Positions 1 through 5,223 of a stretch of 6,791 bases of DNA are shown here, one piece after another (the first letter of the stretch is position 1; each line of letters starts with the position of its first letter). The DNA is from a bacterium (GTDB lineage Bacteria > Cyanobacteriota > Vampirovibrionia > Gastranaerophilales > Gastranaerophilaceae): positions 1-6,791 of the forward strand of contig JAGOIO010000076.1 in NCBI GenBank assembly GCA_017995595.1, given 5' to 3'. The translations under genes and the position numbers were made by a program. The notes beneath the pieces were generated by a model. That model was not told where the DNA came from, ran no database searches, and was given only the letters and a program-made list of their open reading frames with translations.

Positions 1-1
1 A

Positions 2-712
2 AAAACCTTATTTGAATTGCTTAAAAATATTGCAAAAGTTCTTGTTTTGGGTTGGATAGGTTGGAGTGTTTATACTGAACACATCAAAGAAATTTTACAG
101 CTATCTGAAATAGATAATAATTTTGCCGTAATGATTCTATTTGGAAAAATCGTTACAGATTTTATATTTAAGGCTTGTATTGCCTTTTTGGTAATATCTG
201 CAGCAGATTATATGGTAACCCGTTGGAAATTTTTAAAAGACCAAAAAATGTCATTTAAAGAAATAAAAGATGAATATAAGAATACCGAGGGAGATCCAAA
301 TGTAAAGGCTCAATTACGTCAAAGACGAGCTCAATTAATGCAGAGAAATATGATGGATTCGGTTGCCGAAGCTGATTTTGTTGTTAGAAATCCTATACAT
401 ATAGCATGTGCTTTAAAATATGATGCTGAAAAAATGGATTCACCTATGTTAATTGCTAAAGGTACAGAGTTAATAGCTCAAAAAATCATCAAAATAGCTG
501 AGGAACATAGCGTTCCTGTAGTCTCAAATCCTCCTGTTGCACGAGCTTTGTTCAGAATGGTTGAATTAAATCATCTGATTCCTATAGAATTGTACAAAGC
601 AGTAGCTGAAATTCTCCTCTTTGTGTACGACTTGAAAAATAAACAAAATCAGGGTAGAATAATAGAGAATACGAATCCTAATTTGAGTAGTGAAGATAAA
701 AAGAATAAATGA
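2..712 (+). CDS. flhB: FlhB-type flagellar/type III export switch protein, 5' truncated by window edge
   Basis: The C-terminal part of FlhB, the inner-membrane export-gate protein that switches flagellar type III secretion from rod/hook to filament substrates. The reading frame is open to the left edge. The TTG at 17 could be taken as a start, but residues before it still fit the family, and about 120 N-terminal residues are missing against the usual ~360-380. Visible in order: two hydrophobic segments (about 22-77 and 125-230 bp), the cytoplasmic linker with the conserved EGDPNVK motif (about 288-308), then the cytosolic domain with the autocleavage region at 389-400, and the conserved PPVARAL and IP..LY.AVAEIL stretches. 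The usual autocleavage motif NPTH reads NPIH here. The tail after 640 is short, polar and lysine-rich. Its TGA overlaps the next gene's ATG, implying translational coupling. Identity as FlhB/SctU family is firm; flagellar rather than injectisome use is inferred from the FliA-like neighbour. Confidence 0.93.
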   Translation, partial: KTLFELLKNIAKVLVLGWIGWSVYTEHIKEILQLSEIDNNFAVMILFGKIVTDFIFKACIAFLVISAADYMVTRWKFLKDQKMSFKEIKDEYKNTEGDPNVKAQLRQRRAQLMQRNMMDSVAEADFVVRNPIHIACALKYDAEKMDSPMLIAKGTELIAQKIIKIAEEHSVPVVSNPPVARALFRMVELNHLIPIELYKAVAEILLFVYDLKNKQNQGRIIENTNPNLSSEDKKNK

Positions 713-1389
713 TATCGCTTATGCAAGATAATTCAAAAATAAAAGAATATATTGATATTGTACAGAAAGTTGCCAAAATTGAGCAACGTCGTATTCCAAC
801 GCACATGGTTGAGTACGAGGAACTTGTTAGTATTGGTATTATTGCTGTTCAAGTTTTGATTAAAAACAAGACTGATGAAGAACTTTCTCACTATAATTCT
901 TCATATATTGGTACAGCTGTAAGATGGGCTATTCGTAATGAATTGAGAAATCGTTACAAATGGTATTCTATGAAGCATAAGAAAAATGAGGACGAAACTG
1001 CAGTTCAAGAATCTGGTGAAAATGAAGATGGAATTGAAATTTCACCGACAAAGGTTAGAGAAGCTGTTTATGAAACAATTTTGTCCATAGATAGTTTGGC
1101 AGCTGCGGCTTCTGATAATGATTCTCCATTTGATTTTATCAAGGATACATCTGCTATGCCTGATGAAAAAGCTGAAATTACAGAAATGGGCAGAATGATA
1201 AAAGAAGCTATTGCAAAACTTCCTCAAAAAGATAGAACTATTGTTGAATATAGATTTTATAGAAATATGCAGGTAAAAGATATTGCTCGCCAAGTCGGAT
1301 TATCTTCTTCACGAATAACAAGAATTGTTCAGGCGGCGTTGAATCAAATAAGAACTTATTTGCAAGAGCATGAGCAATATGACTATTAA
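709..1389 (+). CDS. FliA/WhiG-like sigma-70 family sigma factor (paralogue 1)
   Basis: A small alternative sigma factor that would direct RNA polymerase core to specific promoters. Of 226 residues, about 12-45 carry a FliA-like region 2.1 (RRIPTH..EYEELVSIG resembles the RLP.H...DDLIS.G of FliA). Residues 62-86 are region 2.3-2.4 (SYIGTAVRWAIRNELRNRYKW). Residues 90-160 are an acidic, variable linker where FliA would have domain 3, containing a conserved-looking VREAVYETILSIDSL patch. Residues 163-218 are region 4 with the helix-turn-helix (KDIARQVGLSSSRITRIVQ). ATG 709 overlaps the flhB stop; a second in-frame ATG at 721 is an equally possible start and better matches the N-terminus of the paralogue at 2896-3504. 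No strong Shine-Dalgarno precedes either, which fits coupled translation from flhB. By position it may control late flagellar or secretion genes, but target promoters are not visible. Sigma family certain, subtype likely. Confidence 0.9.
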   Translation: MISLMQDNSKIKEYIDIVQKVAKIEQRRIPTHMVEYEELVSIGIIAVQVLIKNKTDEELSHYNSSYIGTAVRWAIRNELRNRYKWYSMKHKKNEDETAVQESGENEDGIEISPTKVREAVYETILSIDSLAAAASDNDSPFDFIKDTSAMPDEKAEITEMGRMIKEAIAKLPQKDRTIVEYRFYRNMQVKDIARQVGLSSSRITRIVQAALNQIRTYLQEHEQYDY

Positions 1390-1410
1390 ATTTATATTAG
1401 ATGATATTTT

Positions 1411-1442
1411 AAAAGAGCTAACTCGATGAGTTAGCTCTTTTT
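1411..1442. terminator. Bidirectional intrinsic terminator between convergent genes
   Basis: A perfect 14-bp stem (1411-1424 with 1428-1441) closes a 3-base GAT loop. On the plus strand the arm runs into T5-G-T3; on the minus strand the complementary arm also ends in TTTT. It sits 21 bp after the sigma-factor stop and 3 bp after the gcvPB stop, so it most likely ends both converging transcripts. Confidence 0.92.
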
Positions 1443-1444
1443 GT

Positions 1445-2875
1445 TTAATTATTTTTATATCTTAAATCAGGTTTTCTTGCTGCCAAAGTTTCATCAACTT
1501 TTTTAACAGGTGTAGTTTTAGGTGAATTTAAGACATCTTGAGGGTTTTCTTCAATTTCTTTTGCAATTTTTTTCATAGTCTCTATGAAATCATCTAACCT
1601 CTCTTTATTTTCACTTTCTGTCGGCTCAATCATTATAGCCTCATGAACGATTAAAGGAAAATATACTGTTGGTGGGTGGGTATTTGAATCCATGAGCCTT
1701 TTTGCTATACCTAAAGTAGAAACGCCTTGTTCTTTTTGCTTTTCCCCTGATAAAACAAATTCGTGCATGCAAGGATAATCATACGGTAAATTATAAATTC
1801 CTTTTAAATATTCTTTAATATAATTAGCGTTTAAAACCGCATCTTCACTAACTTTTTTAAGATTTTTGCCCATCATTAATATATAAGCATAAGCTCTTAC
1901 AAATATTCCAAAATTTCCGTAAAATCCTTTTGTTTTACCAATAGAGTGTTCTAAATTGAAATTTCTGAAGTATTTTTGACCATCAAAATCAATAACCGGT
2001 ACAGGTAAATAATCTTTTAGCATTTCAACAACTCCGATTGGACCTGCTCCCGGACCTCCGCCACCATGTGGAGTTGAAAAAGTCTTATGTAAGTTAAGGT
2101 GAAAGACATCAAAACCCATAAGCTTTGGATTAGAATGTCCCATAATTGCATTAAAATTTGCACCATCATAATAAAGTAATGAACCATTTTCGTGCATGAT
2201 TTTTGCAATTTCAGTTATATTTTCTTCAAAAAGACCAAGGGTATTAGGGTTTGTCATCATTATTCCAGCAACATCTTTATCTAAAACTTCTTTTAGTGCA
2301 TCAATGTCAACTTGACCTTTTTCATTAGATTTAATTTCTACGATTTCAAAACCGCACATAGAAGCACTTGCAGGGTTTGTACCATGTGCAGAATCAGGAA
2401 TTATAACTTTAGTTCTGTTTTTTTCACCTTTAACTTCGAAATATTTTTTAATAACCATCATTCCAGAAAGTTCTCCGTGAGCTCCTGCTGCTGGTTGAAG
2501 AGAAACTGCAGACATTCCTGTAAGCTTTTTTAAAGCTTCCTGTAAATTATACATTAACTCCAATGCCCCTTGGCAATCGCTATCATCTTGAAGTGGGTGT
2601 AAATTCGTAAAACCTTCTAGATTTGCTAAAAGTTCATTAACTTTTGGATTATATTTCATTGTGCAAGAACCTAAGGGGTAGAAACCTTGTTCTATACAAA
2701 AATTCATATCAGAAAGTTCTTTATAATGTCTTGCAACCTCAAGTTCACTTAATTGTGGTAAATTTAAAGGTTTAGTTCTTAAATATTTTTTATCTAAAAA
2801 AGATACGTCATTTTCAACATCAGCTATATTAATGCCAGAAACACCATTACTTTTTTCAAAAATTAATTTTGTCAT
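1445..2875 (-). CDS. gcvPB: Glycine dehydrogenase (decarboxylating) subunit 2, P-protein beta
   Basis: The PLP-binding subunit of the split P-protein of the glycine cleavage system. With GcvPA it decarboxylates glycine and passes the aminomethyl group to lipoyl GcvH in the cytoplasm. Length is 476 residues, normal for GcvPB. Visible signatures are GFYPLGSCTMKYNPK at 64-78, SLQPAAGAHGE near 125-135, DSAHGTNPAS near 161-170, and the PLP Schiff-base lysine K264 in LHKTFSTPHGGGGPG. No frameshift is seen. The ATG at 2873-2875 is preceded by AGGAG (2887-2891). It is the second gene after a sigma factor, 20 bp downstream of its stop, so the two are probably one transcript. No gcvPA, gcvT or gcvH lies in the window: on its 3' side a convergent gene follows, and on its 5' side the sigma gene appears to be first in the operon. 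Partners must lie elsewhere. Confidence 0.97.
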   Translation of the reverse strand: MTKLIFEKSNGVSGINIADVENDVSFLDKKYLRTKPLNLPQLSELEVARHYKELSDMNFCIEQGFYPLGSCTMKYNPKVNELLANLEGFTNLHPLQDDSDCQGALELMYNLQEALKKLTGMSAVSLQPAAGAHGELSGMMVIKKYFEVKGEKNRTKVIIPDSAHGTNPASASMCGFEIVEIKSNEKGQVDIDALKEVLDKDVAGIMMTNPNTLGLFEENITEIAKIMHENGSLLYYDGANFNAIMGHSNPKLMGFDVFHLNLHKTFSTPHGGGGPGAGPIGVVEMLKDYLPVPVIDFDGQKYFRNFNLEHSIGKTKGFYGNFGIFVRAYAYILMMGKNLKKVSEDAVLNANYIKEYLKGIYNLPYDYPCMHEFVLSGEKQKEQGVSTLGIAKRLMDSNTHPPTVYFPLIVHEAIMIEPTESENKERLDDFIETMKKIAKEIEENPQDVLNSPKTTPVKKVDETLAARKPDLRYKNN

Positions 2876-2886
2876 AAAATAAAATT

Positions 2887-2891
2887 CTCCT
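2887..2891 (-). promoter_or_regulatory. Shine-Dalgarno for gcvPB
   Basis: AGGAG on the minus strand, 11 bases before the gcvPB ATG, lies within the 20-bp gap after the sigma-factor stop. It supports the start at 2875 and independent ribosome loading within a two-gene transcript. Confidence 0.7.
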
Positions 2892-2895
2892 AAAA

Positions 2896-3504
2896 TTAAA
2901 TCATATCTTGTTTTCCGAGTTCTTTTTTGATTTTGTTCAAACCGTTTTGAATAATTCTTGAAATTCTCGACGGTGAAATCTTGAACTCTTCCGATAGTTC
3001 TCGGAGTTTTTTATCTTTAAAAAACTTATTTTCAATCAGTTCTTTTTCTCTTGCAGGAAGCTTTTTGATAGCTTCCATAATTTGACCTTTTAATTCAGAA
3101 AATTCTAAATTTTCTTCGGGCGTTTTTTCTTCCGCTTTAATTTGTGTTGGAACTTCAGCTGTTGCCATTTCGTCGATTGAAAGTATAGTTTTATAAACTG
3201 CTTCTCGAACTTCTTCTTGGTGTTCTGCGGATCTTCTTCCACCTTGTCTTAAAATATACCATCGGTATCTTCGTCTTATTTCATTTCTAATTGCCCATTT
3301 TATTGCAGTTGAGAGATAAGATGTATTAAACTGATTTGGCGGATTATTTTTAAATAAGATATACAAAGTATGCGTGCCAATATTGACAAGCTCTAAGTAT
3401 TCAACAATATGCGAACTCGAAAGCTTTTGATATTCAATCTTCGCAATGGTTTCTATTAAATCTTTATAATCTTTTAGATTATTAACCGCCTGTTTTGCTT
3501 CCAT
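2896..3504 (-). CDS. FliA-like sigma-70 family sigma factor (paralogue 2)
   Basis: A second small alternative sigma factor, 202 residues, clearly paralogous to the one at 709-1389. Shared blocks in the same order: AKIE near 21-24, HIVEYLELVNIG at 32-43, the region 2.3-2.4 block SYLSTAIKWAIRNEIRRRYRWY at 62-83 (WAIRNE identical in both), VREAVYKTILSID at 99-111, and region 4 at about 142-196 with the helix-turn-helix LRELSEEFKISPSRISRIIQ. The linker (about 112-140) is shorter than in paralogue 1 and rich in Glu/Pro. FliA domain 3 is not recognisable. The single ATG at 3502-3504 has no strong Shine-Dalgarno (only GAG some 14 bases upstream), so initiation may be weak, but alignment with the paralogue supports this N-terminus. 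It is first in a probable operon with gcvPB and divergent from a universal stress protein gene. Function beyond sigma activity is unknown. Confidence 0.88.
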   Translation of the reverse strand: MEAKQAVNNLKDYKDLIETIAKIEYQKLSSSHIVEYLELVNIGTHTLYILFKNNPPNQFNTSYLSTAIKWAIRNEIRRRYRWYILRQGGRRSAEHQEEVREAVYKTILSIDEMATAEVPTQIKAEEKTPEENLEFSELKGQIMEAIKKLPAREKELIENKFFKDKKLRELSEEFKISPSRISRIIQNGLNKIKKELGKQDMI

Positions 3505-3637
3505 AATTTTAGAGTCTCTACTTATTTGTATAGATATTTTATATCAAAAAAAAATAGATTACCAGACAATGAAAATTTTATTAACTTTTGTTATTTTTGA
3601 GCAAAAGCATGTATTTTAAAATAAGGAGTAAATATAT
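3505..3637. promoter_or_regulatory. Divergent intergenic region, sigma paralogue 2 / universal stress protein
   Basis: 133 very AT-rich bases should hold promoters for both directions. I see a short inverted repeat GATAT-TTT-ATATC at 3533-3545 on the sigma-gene side and a poly-A run at 3546-3554. No -35/-10 pair in either direction is good enough to call: TATTTT at 3612 and TAAAAT at 3617 would place a transcript start inside the downstream Shine-Dalgarno. Promoter presence is inferred from layout only. Confidence 0.35.
3623..3628 (+). promoter_or_regulatory. Shine-Dalgarno for universal stress protein gene
   Basis: AAGGAG, 9 bases before ATG 3638, fixes this start. Confidence 0.8.
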
Positions 3638-4495
3638 ATGAAAATATTATTTTGTACTGATGGTTCTGATATAAGTCTTGTTTCACTAGAAAATTTAACT
3701 CATTTTGTATCAAAAGCTGTAGTTGACGTTATTTGTGTTATTGACTGGAGCTTTTTGCCACAGTCTATGAGTATAGAACAAGAAAATTATTCAAAAACTT
3801 ATGAGACTTTAGCAGACAGTGTTTTAGATTATGCGGTAGGAGTTATAAAGAAGCAAAATTTTGAAATAGGAAAGTTGATAAAAACAGTCGGTTCCCCTGT
3901 TGAAGGAATTTTAGAGCAAGTTTCTAAAGCAAAATATGACATGGTTGTAATGGGTTCTCATGGTAAAAAAGGCTTGCAAAAATGGTTGGGTTCTGTTTCA
4001 AGACAAGTTGTTTCAAATGTTATGCTTCCTACTTTTATAAGTAAGAAGAAAATTGCTAATAATAAGGTATTGTTTACTGTTGATGGCTCTGAGCATGCAT
4101 TTTATTCGGTGAAAAAGGCTTTAAAGCTTTTAGATTTGAATGAAAAAAATATTTCAATAATTAGTGTTACGGAACGTCCAGAATTTTTGACTTTTGAAGC
4201 CTCAATGGACAAGAATTGGCTTGATAATATTGATAAGCAACAGAAAATTCATGCTACAAAAGCTATAAATAAATCAAAGTCAATTTTATACAATGGAGGT
4301 ATAAATGTTGATTGTGATGCTATTTTGACAGGGAATATTGCTCAAAAAATAATAGATTATGCAAAAAATGAAGAGATTTCATTAATCGTAATGGGAGCGA
4401 GATCAAAGAAGGATTTATCAAGTATTTTATTGAGCTCTGTCAGTAAAAGAGTTTTAGAAAATACAACAAGCAGTGTTTTGATTATAAGGAAATAA
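3638..4495 (+). CDS. Tandem-domain universal stress protein (UspA family)
   Basis: A cytoplasmic protein of 285 residues made of two Usp domains (about 1-137 and 142-285), each opening with a beta strand and a DG motif (FCTDGS at 5-10; FTVDGS at 146-151). Domain 1 ends with the nucleotide-binding loop MGSHGKKGLQKWLGSVS: G106, G109, then G118-S119. The usual spacing is G-2x-G-9x-G(S/T), and here the second gap is eight residues. Domain 2 has G253, but the next glycines are serines (S256, S266-S267), so it probably does not bind ATP in the usual way. Tandem Usp proteins commonly have one binding and one degenerate half. It is a single-gene unit, divergent from the sigma paralogue 2/gcvPB pair; a shared stress control is possible but not shown. 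The family call is firm; no specific role can be read from sequence. Confidence 0.93.
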   Translation: MKILFCTDGSDISLVSLENLTHFVSKAVVDVICVIDWSFLPQSMSIEQENYSKTYETLADSVLDYAVGVIKKQNFEIGKLIKTVGSPVEGILEQVSKAKYDMVVMGSHGKKGLQKWLGSVSRQVVSNVMLPTFISKKKIANNKVLFTVDGSEHAFYSVKKALKLLDLNEKNISIISVTERPEFLTFEASMDKNWLDNIDKQQKIHATKAINKSKSILYNGGINVDCDAILTGNIAQKIIDYAKNEEISLIVMGARSKKDLSSILLSSVSKRVLENTTSSVLIIRK

Positions 4496-4504
4496 TAAAT
4501 AGGC

Positions 4505-4534
4505 AAAAAAAAGTTTGCTTCACTGAAGCAAACT
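4505..4534 (-). terminator. Intrinsic terminator, best oriented on the minus strand
   Basis: A perfect 10-bp stem (4512-4521 with 4525-4534) closes a 3-base loop. Read on the minus strand it ends in a run of eight T (complement of A 4505-4512), a textbook terminator. Read on the plus strand it is followed by ATTAAATAAA, a poor U-tract, though it lies 16 bases after the stress-protein stop and may still act as that gene's 3' end. No minus-strand gene lies directly upstream of it. Confidence 0.75.
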
Positions 4535-4744
4535 ATTAAATAAACACGAGGATATTAAGAGAGAGAGTATAAAATCTTTGTTTTAATCGTTCAAATAAAT
4601 CTCTGAACCGATTTTCTTAACTTTTGTTTTTGTCTTCCTTAAATTCTTAAACCTTTAAAATCCTTACTCTTATATAAAGAAATTTTGTTAGAAAAAATTG
4701 TTTTATCTTGTTATAAATGTTAAGTTTTTGTAATAAACTTTGCA

Positions 4745-4775
4745 AAACAAAAGGGCGAATGCTTTGCATTCGCCC
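4745..4775 (-). terminator. Intrinsic terminator of the DUF2023-like gene
   Basis: A perfect, GC-rich 10-bp stem (4753-4762 with 4766-4775) closes a 3-base loop, followed on the minus strand by TTTTGTTTT. It begins about 20 bases after the stop of the gene at 4796-5119, so it is that gene's terminator. On the plus strand the tail AATTTCG is weak. Confidence 0.9.
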
Positions 4776-4795
4776 AATTTCGTGTAGTAGTAGGG

Positions 4796-5119
4796 TTACG
4801 CACACGCTTTTATGCGAGTGAGGTATCTTTCGTATTGCTGGGCTTTTCCATATCCCAGCATTATTCCTAAAATAAAATCTTCTGCCGGTGTAAGTTTGCT
4901 TAAATTACTCGAAGAAAAGTTCTTTACTATTTGTAAGCATTCCGGGGCTCCAAAGAAAATATTTATCTTTTCCTTTGTTACAGGATAGATAAGATATTTT
5001 ATTCCTTGTTTCTCAAGGTTTATTTTCATTCGTTCTGCAAGTTCGTTTGAACACGTATAAAGAATTAAATCTCTAAGTTCTTTTTGGTACTCATATATAA
5101 GATGATAAAATAAATTCAT
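4796..5119 (-). CDS. DUF2023-like small conserved protein
   Basis: A protein of 107 residues that I recognise as resembling the DUF2023 family (about 100-residue cytoplasmic proteins of unknown function, often near flavodoxin genes). Supporting stretches: the N-terminal HLIYEYQKELRDLILYT block (6-22), the centre KINIFFGAPECLQIV (51-65), and the C-terminal TPAEDFILGIMLGYGKAQQYERYL block (77-100). As I recall, the family commonly has GYDR..QC.RYL at the last motif; here Asp-Arg is Gly-Lys and the Cys is Tyr, so two usually conserved positions differ. No signal peptide or membrane segment is seen. The start at 5117-5119 is backed by a very strong Shine-Dalgarno. It is a single-gene unit with its own terminator, divergent from a ZIP metal transporter, and no flavodoxin gene is adjacent. 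A link to metal or redox physiology is inference from context; the biochemical function is unknown. Confidence 0.8.
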   Translation of the reverse strand: MNLFYHLIYEYQKELRDLILYTCSNELAERMKINLEKQGIKYLIYPVTKEKINIFFGAPECLQIVKNFSSSNLSKLTPAEDFILGIMLGYGKAQQYERYLTRIKACA

Positions 5120-5124
5120 AAAAA

Positions 5125-5134
5125 CTCTCCTCCG
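5125..5134 (-). promoter_or_regulatory. Strong Shine-Dalgarno for the DUF2023-like gene
   Basis: CGGAGGAGAG on the minus strand, about 8 bases before the ATG, is the longest anti-16S match in the window. It suggests high translation of this small protein. Confidence 0.8.
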
Positions 5135-5173
5135 GTAATTTATATTGACGAAAGTTTCGCCAAAAAGTTTCCT

Positions 5174-5202
5174 TTGATGTAAAATTAATTGTGTATTAGG
5201 AT
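5174..5202 (+). promoter_or_regulatory. Possible sigma-70 promoter for the ZIP transporter gene
   Basis: TTGATG (5174-5179) and TAGGAT (5197-5202) are 17 bases apart, each matching four of six consensus bases. A start near 5209 would leave the downstream AAGGAG intact. The match is modest in an AT-rich region, so this is tentative. A better -35 (TTGACG, 5145-5150) exists but has no fitting -10. Confidence 0.25.
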
Positions 5203-5212
5203 TAAAAAATTT

Positions 5213-5218
5213 AAGGAG
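5213..5218 (+). promoter_or_regulatory. Shine-Dalgarno for the ZIP transporter gene
   Basis: AAGGAG, 5 bases before ATG 5224, supports this start. Confidence 0.8.
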
Positions 5219-5223
5219 TAAAA

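Larger units (their letters stand above)
4496..4795. other. Gene-free AT-rich stretch with two hairpins
   Basis: This region lies between the stress-protein stop and the DUF2023 gene stop. It holds the hairpins at 4505-4534 and 4753-4775. Between them, about 220 bases are very AT-rich, with a purine tract AAGAGAGAGAG around 4558-4567. On the minus strand there is no ATG and no credible short gene between the hairpins. On the plus strand the only ATG frame (from 4718) is short, lacks a Shine-Dalgarno and runs through a terminator stem. No repeat array or tRNA fold was noticed. Confidence 0.6.

Noticed and set aside
17..19. TTG as the true start of the FlhB gene
   Set aside because: The frame continues upstream with residues that fit FlhB, there is no Shine-Dalgarno, and the known family N-terminal ~120 residues would be missing.
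1042..1293. Minus-strand open frame of 83 codons antisense to sigma paralogue 1
   Set aside because: It lies wholly inside a well-supported gene, its product is Cys/Phe/Ser-rich as expected of an antisense shadow, and it has no Shine-Dalgarno.
2017..2208. Minus-strand open frame inside gcvPB in another frame
   Set aside because: gcvPB is intact in its own frame through this region, including the PLP lysine; this is an out-of-frame shadow.
2312..2533. Plus-strand open frame antisense to gcvPB
   Set aside because: It is covered by conserved GcvPB sequence on the other strand, and its product resembles no family.
2876..2900. Glycine riboswitch upstream of gcvPB
   Set aside because: The gap to the upstream gene is only 20 bp, far too short, and no such structure is evident before the sigma gene.
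709..3504. The two sigma genes as a recent inverted repeat that could flip gcvPB
   Set aside because: By eye the best DNA blocks (around 914-965 and 1052-1090 against their counterparts) match only about 65-75% with scattered mismatches; the similarity is at protein level and old.
3585..3625. Promoter TTGTTA/TATTTT or TAAAAT for the stress protein gene
   Set aside because: The implied transcript start falls in the Shine-Dalgarno at 3623-3628, so a functional leader would be lost.
4717..4795. Short plus-strand frame starting at ATG 4718
   Set aside because: No Shine-Dalgarno, runs through the terminator stem, and overlaps the 3' end of the DUF2023-like gene on the other strand.
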